This document shows positions 18,318 through 28,700 of a DNA stretch of 64,000 nt, piece by piece. Numbering within the stretch: position 1 is the first letter of the stretch; the number at the start of each line of letters is the position of its first letter. The notes beneath the pieces are model-generated. The model saw only the letters and a program-made list of their open reading frames with translations. It ran no database searches and had not been told where the DNA came from. The position numbers were made by a program, and so were the translations under genes. Origin of the DNA: Methylophilaceae bacterium (lineage in GTDB: Bacteria; Pseudomonadota; Gammaproteobacteria; Burkholderiales; Methylophilaceae); assembly GCA_027488395.1 (NCBI GenBank), contig JAIYBT010000006.1, positions 98,600-162,599 of the forward strand, read 5' to 3'.

Positions 18318-19970
18318 ATGTTACAAACACTTTTAATACGTGATTTTGTCATTGTCGATCAACTCGAACTTGACTTTGCACTTGGTTTTACCGCGCTGAC
18401 TGGTGAGACAGGTGCCGGAAAATCCATTTTAATTGATGCCTTATCGTTGGCCCTAGGGGCACGCAATGAAGGGGACGTGATTCGCCGCGGTGCTGATAAA
18501 GCGGAAATTTCAACCCATTTTGATATTCGTCACAATATTGCGGCACAGGCCTGGTTAACCGATCAAGAAATGCCTGCTGACGAGACCTTAATTCTGCGTC
18601 GGGTGATATACACAGATGGGCGTAGTCGAGCCTTTATAAATGGTGTCTCCGCCACGGTCGCGCAACTGCGTGAATTGGGCGAAAGTTTGATTGATATTTA
18701 TAGTCAAAATGCCCATCACTCGCTGTTAAAAACCGCGATGCAACGGGATATTTTGGATGCCTATGCGCAGGCCACCCCGTTGGCTAAAACAGTGAATCAA
18801 GCTTTTAAAGCCTGGTATCAGCTGCATCAAGAACAAATACGTGTCAGTCAACATGCAAACGAATACGCAGATACTCTGGCCGAGTTACGCGATAAAACGC
18901 GAGAACTCAATCAACTGGCGTTTAGTGTAGAGGATTGGCAAAATTTACAACAAGAGCATGCACGTTTAAGTCACGGTGCGAGCTTGCTCAGTGGCGTGGA
19001 GTCTTGCTTGCATTGCTTAGGCGAAGGCGAAGTCAATGCCTTAGGCATGCTGGCGCAAGCACAGCTCAAGTTGGCCGATATGCAAGAGATTGATGCACAG
19101 TTGAGCCCTATGGCAGAAGGCTTGGATTCGGCGGTGATTCAACTAGAAGAGGTCAATCGACAACTCAATCGTTATTTACAAAAAGCGGAGCTTGATCCCG
19201 AGCGGTTGGCAGAAGTCGAAGCGCGCCTACAACATATTCATGCGACCGTACGTAAATATCGCATTAAACCAGAAGACATCCCAGAGCAGCTTGCAAAAGA
19301 TGGCATGCAGATGGATCAGTTGGCGGCCTATGCCGATGATGGTCAGTTAGCCGCGCAAGTGGATGCGGCATGGCACACTTATCATCAATTGGCGACACAG
19401 TTAACAGAAGCTAGGCAGGCTGCAGCCAAGCAATTGGCTGATACCATCACCAACTACATGCAAACACTTTCGCTGAAAGGCGGACAGTTTGCTGTGGCAT
19501 TAACGCCGGTTGAGGCCAGCGCATATGGTCTTGAGCAGGTTGAGTTTTTGGTGGCAGGTCACGCTGGGGTCGAACCGCGTCCATTAAACAAAGTGGCCTC
19601 TGGCGGTGAATTATCCCGCATTAGTTTGGCTTTGCAAGTCACCACTGCCACCTTAGGCACCGTGCCTTGTATGATTTTTGATGAAGTGGATGTGGGAATT
19701 GGTGGCGCGGTGGCCGAAGTCGTTGGGCAATTGTTGCAATCGCTCGGTCAACATCGACAAGTATTGGTGATTACCCATTTGCCGCAAGTCGCTGCTCAAG
19801 CAAAACAACATTTGCAGGTGAGCAAAGCTGAGCAGGAGGGGGTGACATTGAGTCGCATTCGGCAGTTAAGCGATAGTGAACGTATCGATGAGCTTGCACG
19901 TATGCTGGGTGGGTTAACGATTACAGAAGTCACACGACAACACGCGAAACAAATGCTGGGTTTGAGCTAA
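18318..19970 (+). CDS. recN: DNA repair protein RecN
   Basis: This SMC-like ATPase of 550 residues takes part in double-strand break repair and chromosome cohesion after damage. It has Walker A GETGAGKSILIDALSLALG near residue 30, a central coiled-coil region rich in Gln, Leu and Glu (about 150-370), the signature ASGGELSRISLALQ near 430, Walker B MIFDEVDVGIGG and VITHLPQVAAQA. Length and order match RecN. No LexA box was recognised in the short nadK-recN gap, so damage control, if any, would act upstream of nadK. Confidence 0.96.
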   Translation: MLQTLLIRDFVIVDQLELDFALGFTALTGETGAGKSILIDALSLALGARNEGDVIRRGADKAEISTHFDIRHNIAAQAWLTDQEMPADETLILRRVIYTDGRSRAFINGVSATVAQLRELGESLIDIYSQNAHHSLLKTAMQRDILDAYAQATPLAKTVNQAFKAWYQLHQEQIRVSQHANEYADTLAELRDKTRELNQLAFSVEDWQNLQQEHARLSHGASLLSGVESCLHCLGEGEVNALGMLAQAQLKLADMQEIDAQLSPMAEGLDSAVIQLEEVNRQLNRYLQKAELDPERLAEVEARLQHIHATVRKYRIKPEDIPEQLAKDGMQMDQLAAYADDGQLAAQVDAAWHTYHQLATQLTEARQAAAKQLADTITNYMQTLSLKGGQFAVALTPVEASAYGLEQVEFLVAGHAGVEPRPLNKVASGGELSRISLALQVTTATLGTVPCMIFDEVDVGIGGAVAEVVGQLLQSLGQHRQVLVITHLPQVAAQAKQHLQVSKAEQEGVTLSRIRQLSDSERIDELARMLGGLTITEVTRQHAKQMLGLS

Positions 19971-20212
19971 AGTCAACGTGTGTGCGAGTGCCTAACAAAA
20001 TCAGTATTTGATTGTTGTAAAAATAAGAAAAACATCGTCAAACTAAAACGTTGTGTTTGAAGCAGTCGTTAATTCATTTGTTGTGCTGGATTCAATAAGC
20101 ACTGTCATTGGTGGGGTGAACAGCGCGAGTGGTTGGACGATTTTGATCGCGCAGCAATGATTCTGAAAATTGATTTTTTTATAGGGTCAATTTTAAGACA
20201 TGCACCACAAAT

Positions 20213-20638
20213 TTAGTTTTTGTTGACGCAATTGACTTTCGTGCAGTCTGCATAAATATAGAGCGAATGGTCATGAATTTTAAAGCCGCGATCTTCTGCT
20301 ACTTTATGTTGTAACGCTTCAATATCTTCATTGCAAAACTCTTCAACATGCCCGCATTGAACGCACACGATATGGTCGTGATGACCGCCTTCGTTCAGCT
20401 CAAACACCGCTTTACCGCTTTCAAAATGATGGCGTACGAGTAAGCCCGCTTGTTCAAACTGGGTTAACACCCGATATACCGTCGCTAAACCAACATCCTC
20501 ACCATTTGTGATCATGACTTTATAGATATCTTCCGCTGAGAGGTGACGTTGCTCACTGTTTTCAAATAACTCTAAAATTTTAAGGCGTGGTAATGTTGCT
20601 TTTAGGCCAGCATTTTTAAGTTCTTTTGGGTCATGCAT
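20213..20638 (-). CDS. fur: Ferric uptake regulator Fur
   Basis: The 141-residue repressor begins HDPKELKNAGLKATLPRLKILELFE, has the winged helix SAEDIYKVMITNGEDVGLATVYRVLTQFEQAG, and metal sites in HHDHIVCVQCGHVEEFC with the two-cysteine zinc motif. It binds Fe2+ and represses iron uptake genes. It is divergent from the bamE-type gene, the typical fur/omlA arrangement of beta- and gammaproteobacteria. No good 19-bp Fur box was recognised in the 103-base gap. Confidence 0.96.
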   Translation of the reverse strand: MHDPKELKNAGLKATLPRLKILELFENSEQRHLSAEDIYKVMITNGEDVGLATVYRVLTQFEQAGLLVRHHFESGKAVFELNEGGHHDHIVCVQCGHVEEFCNEDIEALQHKVAEDRGFKIHDHSLYIYADCTKVNCVNKN

Positions 20639-20674
20639 ATGGAGATCCTATCTGATGTTCATGGCTGTCATCGC

Positions 20675-20702
20675 TTGGAATGCGGTCATGACGTGGTATA
20701 TT
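20675..20702 (+). promoter_or_regulatory. Candidate sigma-70 promoter of the bamE-type gene
   Basis: TTGGAA at 20675-20680 and TATATT at 20697-20702 are 16 bases apart. Transcription would start near 20709, about 30 bases before the start codon. Both boxes are near-consensus; no experimental support. Confidence 0.45.
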
Positions 20703-20741
20703 AATGTTTGTTATTGATAGCCTGATTATAAAGTGAATCCA

Positions 20742-23522
20742 ATGCGTAATTCTATCTTTTTTGTATTGGTGGTCGCCACCATTCAAAGTGGTTGCGGTTC
20801 TAAGTTGCCTTCAGTAAAACCTTTTAAAATGGAAATCCAGCAAGGCAATGTGGTGACATCTAAAATGTTACTGCAACTGCGCCCTGGGATGACCCGCTCA
20901 CAAGTGCGTTACATCATGGGTACGCCTTTGATTGTAGATAGTTTTAGAGATAATCGTTGGGATTATTTTTATGAATTGCGCAAACAAGGTGTGGTCGTTG
21001 AAAAACGCCGTGTCATTTTAGATTTTGATAAAGATAGCTTGCTTGCAGTGCGAGGGGATGTGATACCAAGCGCGGACAATGCAGAGATAAAAACGATCGC
21101 TGAGGCGCCAAAAGTGGTGGTGGATGAATCAGCGCATTGGACTGAAAAGCTTAAATTTTGGAAAGAGGAAGCGGCCACCGCGCCTGCACCCCTCGCAAAT
21201 GCGACTGCTGCAGCACCAGCACTAGCATCACCTTCTACTGCATTAAAAGACGCGCCGCCAGTCGTGGCGCTTGAATCTGCTGTGTCAGCAACCAACACAA
21301 CAGCGGCTACTTCAGCCGAATCCACGCTTGCTGCGGCAGTGATAACAGCCGCGCCCGCAGCGCAGTCTGCTGATTCCGCACCGATGCCAGCAACATCAAC
21401 GCAACTTGAACCATCCAAAGTTGATTCTGCAAATAAACCTACCGCTAATGTAGATGCTGTGGTGATTGCAGATCAACAAGCGGCACAAGCTGTCATTGCC
21501 GATTTGCAAGTTGAAACACCAGTCGCGGCAATCATCCCAGCACCCGTGACGAGTGCAACCACAGCTGTGCCGCAGGTTGAGGCTGCAGTGGCTACGCAAC
21601 CCGGTGCGACAGGCATTGCAATTGCCTCAGCGGCAACAGCCATCAACGCTGCGGATGCGTCTTCTGCGAAGAACACGCAAGCGGAAAAGACGGAGACGGT
21701 AAAACGCGTATCCACTAGCACTGAAGCTATCCAAACCCCTACAGCTATCCAAAACCCTACAGCAATCCAAAACCCAAGTGTTGAGCCTGCCTCATCTGCA
21801 GCCGCTTTAGCGCGACCAGCGCCAAAATCTGCGATTACGCGCCCAGCCTCTGGCGCGAAACCAACCTTGTTTTTAACCACAAGGCCTCCCATACAAGCAT
21901 CTAATCTAGCGCCGCTCGCGCCCACGGTCACCAAATCCAAGCCCAAGATGGCACCGATTGCGCCTGTGCCGATGGCAGCAAATGATGATGAAATTGTGCC
22001 ATTTATTCCAGAGGGTGAATATCAAGGCCCTGGACCTACGCCAGACGAAATGCTCAAAGGCAATGCCGAAGAGTTGGTGACGCCTATGGTTGAAGCGGCT
22101 ACGCAAACAGTCACTGAAAAAGGGGTGGCGCCTGATGTTAAGGCGGAGGCAGAAGCCGTGTTTATTGCCGAACAGCTGCCCGAGCCAGCGATAGAACCAG
22201 CACCTCAAGCAGAGGCGCCGCTGGTGATTCCGCAAGCGGTCATTGCAGCACGTGAAAAAGCAAAAGCTGAGATGGCTAAATTAGAGGCTTTGAAAGCTGA
22301 ACTCGCGAAAGCAGAAGCCGCAAAGGCCGCCGCGGCCACTGCTGAGTTGCCTCAATCTGAGATTGCACACGCTGACCTTGGCAACGTTGAGGCATTGCCC
22401 CAAACCCAAGCCCAAACCATTGCGCAGTCCGCTAGCGTACCGTTAGCAGGCTCAGCAATGGCAAGTGATGATCATAGCGCTGCCGATGCTCTTTCCGCAG
22501 CCGTCACCAGTGATGTTGCCAATACGCCAGCGCTACCGACAACCACCGCAGCATCTGATAGAACGATTGCTGGCACTGCCGCTGGGTCCGCTGCAATTGC
22601 GTTGTCCGATATGCAGCCGGCTGCCAATCCAGAAGCGCTTATACAGGCGGATGTTTCTGCATGGGCACAAGCTTGGCGGGGCAAACAAATTAAACCCTAT
22701 CTAGCCGCCTATGCCGCTGATTTTGTGCCTGAGGGTGCGCCAAGTAAGCAAGTATGGGAAGCGCAGCGTCGGCAACGTTTATCAGGCAAGCAAGGGGATA
22801 TTCGCTTGGTGCTAAAAGATGTGGTGATAAAGCAGGACGGCAATCTTGCCAGCGTGCAGTTTGAACAGCAGTATTCAGCAAAAAACTACAGTGATAAGTT
22901 GATTAAAACGTTGCAGATGCGGTTTGATCTAGCGCTCGGGCATTGGTTGATTACCCGTGAGCAGACTGCGCCTGTAGCACGATTGGCGGCTGCTGAAGGA
23001 GTAAATGCTGAATCGGCAGGTATCCAGCCAACTGCCAAAGTTGAAGCAATGCCAGATTTACCGACAGTCGCTGCACCAGTCACCGCCTCTATGGCAAGCT
23101 TACCTGATGCAAAAGCGTCTGTAGCCTCTTGGGCACAGGCTTGGCAACGCAAAGATATTGCTGCTTATTTGGCGGCATATGCGCCCGAGTTTACACCCGA
23201 AGGCTTGCCCTCACGCCAAGCTTGGGTAGCCCAACGAACATCACGGTTATCACTTAAACAAGGCCCGATTGCAGTTGAATTAAGCGATGTGGTTGTTGAG
23301 CAATCCGAAACCACTGCCAAAGTCAGCTTTCATCAAAAATATAGCGCAAAGGCCTATCGCGATGAGACGCAAAAAACATTACAGTTGCGCTTTGATTCAA
23401 TCGCCAACGCATGGTTAATTGTCAAAGAAACGACCCGTGCAGATGCGACGCAACAAGCGGTAGCTGCGCCAGCCGCTTCCGTAACACCAGCAGACAGTGT
23501 GTTGGATCCCATTGGTTTTTAG
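20742..23522 (+). CDS. BamE/OmlA-domain lipoprotein fused to a long Ala-rich linker and two NTF2-like repeats
   Basis: BamE is a small lipoprotein of the outer-membrane beta-barrel assembly complex, usually 110-180 residues; this protein is about 926. I start it at the ATG (20742), three codons inside a GTG, since AAGTGA lies 5 bases upstream. Order: signal peptide with a Cys at residue 18 (preceded by IQSG, an unusual lipobox); BamE domain at about 30-115 (IQQGNVVTSKMLLQLRPGMT, MGTPLIVDSFRDNRWDYFYE); an Ala/Pro/Thr/Val-rich linker at about 130-630 with an 18-bp repeat and a charged helical stretch near 500-530; two similar domains at about 633-742 and 792-899, each with SWAQAW, YLAAYA, EFTPEG or DFVPEG, W.AQR, and a closing WLI. 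These look like the NTF2-like (Cds6-type) domain found at the end of some envelope proteins. The fusion is the oddity; the gene keeps its normal place between fur and dapB. Confidence 0.8.
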   Translation: MRNSIFFVLVVATIQSGCGSKLPSVKPFKMEIQQGNVVTSKMLLQLRPGMTRSQVRYIMGTPLIVDSFRDNRWDYFYELRKQGVVVEKRRVILDFDKDSLLAVRGDVIPSADNAEIKTIAEAPKVVVDESAHWTEKLKFWKEEAATAPAPLANATAAAPALASPSTALKDAPPVVALESAVSATNTTAATSAESTLAAAVITAAPAAQSADSAPMPATSTQLEPSKVDSANKPTANVDAVVIADQQAAQAVIADLQVETPVAAIIPAPVTSATTAVPQVEAAVATQPGATGIAIASAATAINAADASSAKNTQAEKTETVKRVSTSTEAIQTPTAIQNPTAIQNPSVEPASSAAALARPAPKSAITRPASGAKPTLFLTTRPPIQASNLAPLAPTVTKSKPKMAPIAPVPMAANDDEIVPFIPEGEYQGPGPTPDEMLKGNAEELVTPMVEAATQTVTEKGVAPDVKAEAEAVFIAEQLPEPAIEPAPQAEAPLVIPQAVIAAREKAKAEMAKLEALKAELAKAEAAKAAAATAELPQSEIAHADLGNVEALPQTQAQTIAQSASVPLAGSAMASDDHSAADALSAAVTSDVANTPALPTTTAASDRTIAGTAAGSAAIALSDMQPAANPEALIQADVSAWAQAWRGKQIKPYLAAYAADFVPEGAPSKQVWEAQRRQRLSGKQGDIRLVLKDVVIKQDGNLASVQFEQQYSAKNYSDKLIKTLQMRFDLALGHWLITREQTAPVARLAAAEGVNAESAGIQPTAKVEAMPDLPTVAAPVTASMASLPDAKASVASWAQAWQRKDIAAYLAAYAPEFTPEGLPSRQAWVAQRTSRLSLKQGPIAVELSDVVVEQSETTAKVSFHQKYSAKAYRDETQKTLQLRFDSIANAWLIVKETTRADATQQAVAAPAASVTPADSVLDPIGF
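21726..21779 (+). repeat. Three 18-bp tandem units in the BamE-fusion linker
   Basis: Units at 21726, 21744 and 21762 (GCTATCCAAAACCCTACA and variants) encode AIQTPT, AIQNPT and AIQNPS. In-frame slippage could change linker length without breaking the gene. Confidence 0.75.
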
Positions 23523-23553
23523 TCGTTAATTAGATCAAGACGTAGAGCAAATT

Positions 23554-24363
23554 ATGTTAAAAGTAGTCATTGCAGGGGTGTCAGGCCGAATGGGGCACGC
23601 TTTGCTTGAAGGTGTGTTTTTGGATACACAGTTTGTGTTGCATGGTGCATTGGATCGGCCTGAAAGTCCAATGATAGGGCGTGAGGCTGGCGAACAATTT
23701 GGACGCGTCACTGGGGTAAAAGTCAGCGCGGATACGCAAGCTGTGTTAGTGGGCGCTGACGTATTGATTGACTTTACTAGGCCTGAGCCTAGTTTAGCCT
23801 ATCTTGATCAGTGCGTGGCTTCTGGCGTTGCAATGGTGATTGGAACAACCGGTTTTAATGAAGTACAAAAGCAATTGATCGCACAAGCTGCTCAAAAGAT
23901 TGCGATTGTATTTGCCCCCAATATGAGCGTGGGTGTGACACTGTTGATTGATCTGGTTGAGCAAGCCGCCCGAATCCTTAATGAGGGCTACGACATCGAA
24001 GTGGTTGAAATGCATCATCGTCATAAAGTAGATGCGCCCTCAGGCACAGCGTTACGCTTGGGTGAAGCTGCTGCCAAAGGGCTCGAAAAACCTTTAAATA
24101 CTTGTGCAGTGTATACGCGTGAGGGTGATACGGGAGAGCGTAAAGCAGGTACCATCGGTTTTGCCACCATGCGCGGTGGGGATGTGGTGGGTGATCATAC
24201 GGTGGTGCTGGCAGGCATTGGTGAACGGATTGAACTGACCCATAAAGCATCTAGTCGCGCGACCTTTGCTTTGGGTGCATTGCGTGCGGCTAAGTATTTG
24301 TCTGAAAGGGCAACAGGCTTATTTGATATGCGTGATGTGTTAGGTGTCAATGCAAGGCCGTAA
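23554..24363 (+). CDS. dapB: 4-hydroxy-tetrahydrodipicolinate reductase
   Basis: DapB reduces the product of DapA with NAD(P)H on the way to diaminopimelate and lysine. The 269-residue protein has the nucleotide motif VVIAGVSGRMGHALLEGV, DVLIDFTRPE, VIGTTGFNE, FAPNMSVGVTLL, the catalytic EMHHRHKVDAPSGTALRLGE and GERIELTHKASSRATFALGAL. Length is normal. It follows the BamE fusion by 31 bases and probably shares its transcript; a new promoter follows before carA. Confidence 0.96.
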   Translation: MLKVVIAGVSGRMGHALLEGVFLDTQFVLHGALDRPESPMIGREAGEQFGRVTGVKVSADTQAVLVGADVLIDFTRPEPSLAYLDQCVASGVAMVIGTTGFNEVQKQLIAQAAQKIAIVFAPNMSVGVTLLIDLVEQAARILNEGYDIEVVEMHHRHKVDAPSGTALRLGEAAAKGLEKPLNTCAVYTREGDTGERKAGTIGFATMRGGDVVGDHTVVLAGIGERIELTHKASSRATFALGALRAAKYLSERATGLFDMRDVLGVNARP

Positions 24364-24419
24364 ATCCATCGCCATTGTTCAGCATGCGTTGATCATTCAA
24401 GGTGTGCTCGCTTTCACCC

Positions 24420-24448
24420 TTGAGTGAATGTGCCCTTTACGCTATAAT
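24420..24448 (+). promoter_or_regulatory. Strong sigma-70 promoter of carA
   Basis: TTGAGT at 24420-24425 and a perfect TATAAT at 24443-24448 are 17 bases apart. Transcription would start near 24455, leaving a leader of about 130 bases before carA. Confidence 0.7.
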
Positions 24449-24460
24449 GTCGCAATTCTG

Positions 24461-24495
24461 AAAACGGGAAGAGTCCAACCAGCTTTTCCCGTTTT
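24461..24495 (+). promoter_or_regulatory. Hairpin in the carA leader (possible attenuator)
   Basis: A perfect 10-bp inverted repeat AAAACGGGAA / TTCCCGTTTT encloses 15 bases. It begins about 6 bases after the predicted carA transcription start and ends in TTTT. It could act as an early terminator (attenuator), a leader-stabilising stem, or a terminator for upstream readthrough. Confidence 0.5.
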
Positions 24496-24583
24496 GCACA
24501 TCTATTGACAGCGTCTACAGGCATTTTTGCGTGGTAAGAACGCATGACAAAATGTGCTTCGTCTCAAATTTAAGGAGCTTAAG

Positions 24584-25723
24584 GTGTCGAAAACAATTCC
24601 AGCGATTTTAGTATTAGCAGATGGAACTGTTTTTAAGGGCATCAGCATTGGCGCTGCTGGGCAAACGGTGGGTGAGGTGGTGTTTAACACTTCAATCACT
24701 GGCTATCAAGAAATTTTGACAGATCCTTCCTACACCAAACAAATCGTTACACTCACTTATCCGCATATTGGTAACTATGGGACCAATGATGAAGATGTTG
24801 AGTCAGACAACGTCTATGCTGCCGGTCTAATCATTCGAGACCTGCCTTTATTGGAAAGCAATTTCCGCAGTCAACAAAATTTATCCGATTATCTACAAGC
24901 AAATCAAGTGGTTGCGATTGCTGATATTGATACGCGCAAATTGACACGTATTTTACGTGAAAAAGGTGCGCAAGCCGGTTGTATTATGGCAGGCGAAACA
25001 GTGGATGAGGCGCAAGCGCTGGCGTTAGCAAATGGCTTCCCAGGCTTAGCAGGAATGGATTTGGCTAAAGTTGTCAGCTGTGCTGAGCCCTACGAATTTA
25101 CCCAGGGTGAGTGGCATTTAGGGGAGGGATATAGTCAAGTCGCACCCAAGCAATTTCATGTAGTGGCATTTGATTACGGGGTCAAACGTAACATCCTTCG
25201 AATGTTGGTTGCACGTGGCTGCAAAGTCACTGTGTTGCCTGCGCAAGCGACCGCTGAACAAGCCATGGCGTATCAGCCTGATGGTATTTTCTTATCGAAT
25301 GGTCCTGGCGATCCTGAACCTTGTACCTATGCCATCCAAGCCATCAATGCATTAGTTAATGCAGGGATTCCAACGTTTGGTATTTGTCTGGGCCACCAGT
25401 TACTCGCCCTTGCAAGCGGTGCGAAAACGCTCAAGATGAAGTTTGGACATCACGGCGCGAATCATCCTGTACAGGATGTAGAGACAAAACGTGTGTATAT
25501 CACAAGTCAAAACCATGGCTTTGCGGCCGATCCTGCTACTTTACCTGCCAATCTAAAAATCACGCACGTGTCTTTATTTGATGGCAGTTTGCAAGGCATT
25601 GCCCGCACAGATCAACCTGCATTTAGTTTTCAAGGTCACCCAGAGGCGAGCCCTGGTCCCCAAGAAATGAGCGTGCTGTTTGATCAATTTATCGACTTCA
25701 TGCGTGCCAAACAACACGCATAA
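24584..25723 (+). CDS. carA: Carbamoyl-phosphate synthase small (glutaminase) subunit
   Basis: CarA hydrolyses glutamine and passes ammonia to CarB for carbamoyl phosphate, used for pyrimidines and arginine. The 379-residue protein has the N-terminal domain ([29 protein letters not shown]) and a class I amidotransferase domain with the nucleophile in [13 protein letters not shown] and the His-Glu pair in [11 protein letters not shown] start at the GTG at 24584, because AAGGAG lies 7 bases upstream and the family begins just before PAILVLADG; ten extra codons upstream are spurious. Its own promoter and a leader hairpin precede it, and a terminator-like hairpin lies between it and carB. Confidence 0.96.
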   Translation: MSKTIPAILVLADGTVFKGISIGAAGQTVGEVVFNTSITGYQEILTDPSYTKQIVTLTYPHIGNYGTNDEDVESDNVYAAGLIIRDLPLLESNFRSQQNLSDYLQANQVVAIADIDTRKLTRILREKGAQAGCIMAGETVDEAQALALANGFPGLAGMDLAKVVSCAEPYEFTQGEWHLGEGYSQVAPKQFHVVAFDYGVKRNILRMLVARGCKVTVLPAQATAEQAMAYQPDGIFLSNGPGDPEPCTYAIQAINALVNAGIPTFGICLGHQLLALASGAKTLKMKFGHHGANHPVQDVETKRVYITSQNHGFAADPATLPANLKITHVSLFDGSLQGIARTDQPAFSFQGHPEASPGPQEMSVLFDQFIDFMRAKQHA

Positions 25724-25730
25724 CTCTTCG

Positions 25731-25766
25731 GCAAAAAAGTGGGCATGTACAACATGCCTTTTTTGC
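25731..25766 (+). terminator. Terminator-like hairpin between carA and carB
   Basis: GGCATGT / ACATGCC form a 7-bp stem with an ACA loop, flanked by GCAAAAAA on the left and its exact complement TTTTTTGC on the right, with a three-base bulge between. It lies 8 bases after the carA stop and 20 before the carB start. Confidence 0.75.
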
Positions 25767-25785
25767 AACACAGTGGTGAAAACAT

Positions 25786-28700
25786 ATGAGTAAACGTACT
25801 GACATTCAATCCATCTTAATCATTGGCGCTGGTCCGATTGTGATCGGTCAAGCCTGTGAATTTGATTATTCTGGTGCGCAAGCCTGTAAAGCCTTGCGTG
25901 AGGAAGGTTATCGTGTGATTTTGGTGAACTCTAATCCAGCCACCATCATGACCGACCCCGAAATGGCAGATGCCACTTATATTGAGCCAATTACGTGGCA
26001 AATCGTTGAAAAAATTATTGCAAAAGAGCGTCCTGACGCCTTGTTGCCGACCATGGGCGGCCAAACAGCTTTAAACTGCGCCCTTGATTTAGACAAGCAT
26101 GGTGTCTTACAAAAATACAATGTGGAATTGATTGGCGCGAGCAAAGAAGCCATTGATAAAGCCGAAGACCGCCAAAAATTTAAAGAAGCCATGACCAAAA
26201 TTGGCTTAGGTTCTGCGCGTTCTGCGATTGCGCATAGTTTAGAAGAGGCCTTACAAGTACAAGCCAGCATCGGCTACCCAGCCATTATTCGACCATCGTT
26301 TACCATGGGCGGTAGTGGCGGTGGCATTGCGTATAACCGTGAAGAGTTTATTGCGATTTGCGAGCGTGGCCTAGATGCTTCTCCCACCAATGAGTTATTG
26401 ATTGAAGAATCGTTACTTGGTTGGAAAGAGTATGAGATGGAGGTAGTACGCGATAAAGCGGACAACTGCATTATCATTTGTTCGATTGAAAACCTGGATC
26501 CGATGGGTGTGCACACGGGTGACAGCATAACGGTGGCCCCTGCACAAACGTTGAGTGATAAAGAATATCAAATTATGCGTAACGCATCCCTCGCAGTGTT
26601 GCGGGAAATTGGCGTTGATACGGGTGGCTCAAACGTGCAGTTTGCCATTAATCCGCAAGATGGTCGCATGATCGTCATTGAAATGAACCCGCGTGTATCG
26701 CGTTCATCTGCGTTGGCCTCCAAAGCCACAGGCTTCCCGATTGCAAAAGTGGCCGCAAAACTCGCAGTTGGTTTTACGCTAGATGAATTGCGCAATGAAA
26801 TTACAGGTGGTCAAACCCCGGCCTCGTTCGAGCCCTCGATTGATTACGTAGTGACCAAAGTGCCACGGTTTGCCTTTGAGAAGTTTCCTCAAGCTGATAG
26901 TCGCTTAACTACGCAAATGAAATCGGTGGGTGAAGTGATGGCCATGGGCCGTAGTTTTCAAGAGTCTTTCCAAAAAGCGTTACGTGGCCTTGAAGTGGGG
27001 GTTGATGGCTTAGACAGTATCACGCAAGACAAAGACCGTATTGTGAAAGAAATGGGTGAGCCAGGCCCTGAGCGTATCTGGTATGTCGCAGATGCGTTCC
27101 GTTTGGGCATGTCAGTGGCTGAGGTATTTGAAATTACCAGCATTGATCCATGGTTTTTGGTACAAATTGAAGACATCATTCAATTGGAGCAGTCGCTGAT
27201 TGGCAAACATATTGCTGATCTAAGCAAAGACACGGTATTTAGACTCAAGCGTAAAGGGTTTTCAGACCGTCGCTTGGCAAAGTTGCTAGACACTGATCAA
27301 CACGCGGTACGCGCATTTAGACAAGCGCTGGGTGTACGTCCAGTCTACAAACGTGTCGATACCTGCGCGGCTGAATTTGCGACCAATACCGCTTATATGT
27401 ATTCCACCTACGAAGAAGAATGTGAATCACAGCCGACAAATCACAAGAAAATTATGGTGTTGGGTGGTGGTCCTAACCGTATTGGTCAAGGCATTGAGTT
27501 TGATTATTGCTGTGTGCATGCCGCATTTGCAATGCGTGAAGACGGCTATGAGACCATCATGGTGAACTGCAATCCTGAAACTGTTTCGACCGATTACGAT
27601 ACTTCGGATCGTTTATATTTCGAGCCAGTGACGCTAGAAGACGTATTGGAAATCGTCAATATTGAAAAACCAGTGGGCGTGATTGTGCAGTATGGTGGCC
27701 AAACGCCACTTAAACTTGCACGTGATTTAGAAAAAGCGGGCGTGCCGATTATTGGTACTACCCCAGATGCAATCGACCGTGCGGAAGACCGTGAGCGTTT
27801 TCAACAAATGTTGCATACGCTAAATCTTAAGCAACCCCCAAACCGCACCGCGCGCGCACCAGAAGAGGCGATACGCCTAGCACAAGAAATCGGCTATCCA
27901 CTGGTCGTGCGTCCATCTTATGTGTTGGGCGGTCGTGCCATGGAAATTGTGCATGAGCAAAGCCAGCTTGAGCGTTACATGCGCGAGGCGGTTAAAGTAT
28001 CAAACGAATCGCCTGTGCTACTTGATCGCTTCCTAAACGATGCAATCGAAGTCGATGTAGATGCTTTAAGTGATGGTGAGGATGTATTGATTGGCGGCAT
28101 CATGCAACACGTCGAGCAAGCGGGTGTGCATTCGGGTGACTCTGCTTGTTCGTTACCGCCTTACAGCTTAAGTAGTGATTTGCAAGATGAATTACGCAGA
28201 CAAACCGTGCAAATGGCAAAAGCCTTGGGTGTAAAAGGCCTGATGAATGTGCAGTTTGCCGTACAAAACACCGAGCAAGGTGAAGTGGTCTATGTGTTAG
28301 AAGTGAACCCCAGGGCGTCGCGTACCGTACCATTTGTGTCTAAAGCCTGTGGCTTGCAACTGGCTAAAATCGCAGCGCGTTGTATGGCAGGACAAACCTT
28401 AAAATCTCAAGGGGTAACCAAAGAAGTCATTCCACCTTATTACTCGGTCAAGGAAGCGGTGTTTCCTTTTATCAAGTTTCCGGGTGTGGATACCATTTTG
28501 GGACCAGAAATGAAATCAACCGGTGAAGTGATGGGCGTGGGGGACACGTTCGCCGAAGCGTTTGTTAAATCGCAGTTGGGTGCTTCCGTCAAAATGCCAA
28601 CTGGAGGCAAAGCCTTTATCAGTGTACGCAATGAAGATCACGTCAAGGTCATTGATATTGCGCAAGATTTAGTGAAGCTTGGTTTTACTTTGGTTGCCAC

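Noticed and set aside
20160..20200. AAAATTGA/TCAATTTT inverted repeat downstream of fur
   Set aside because: AT-only arms around a T run inside the loop; not terminator-like for either recN or fur.
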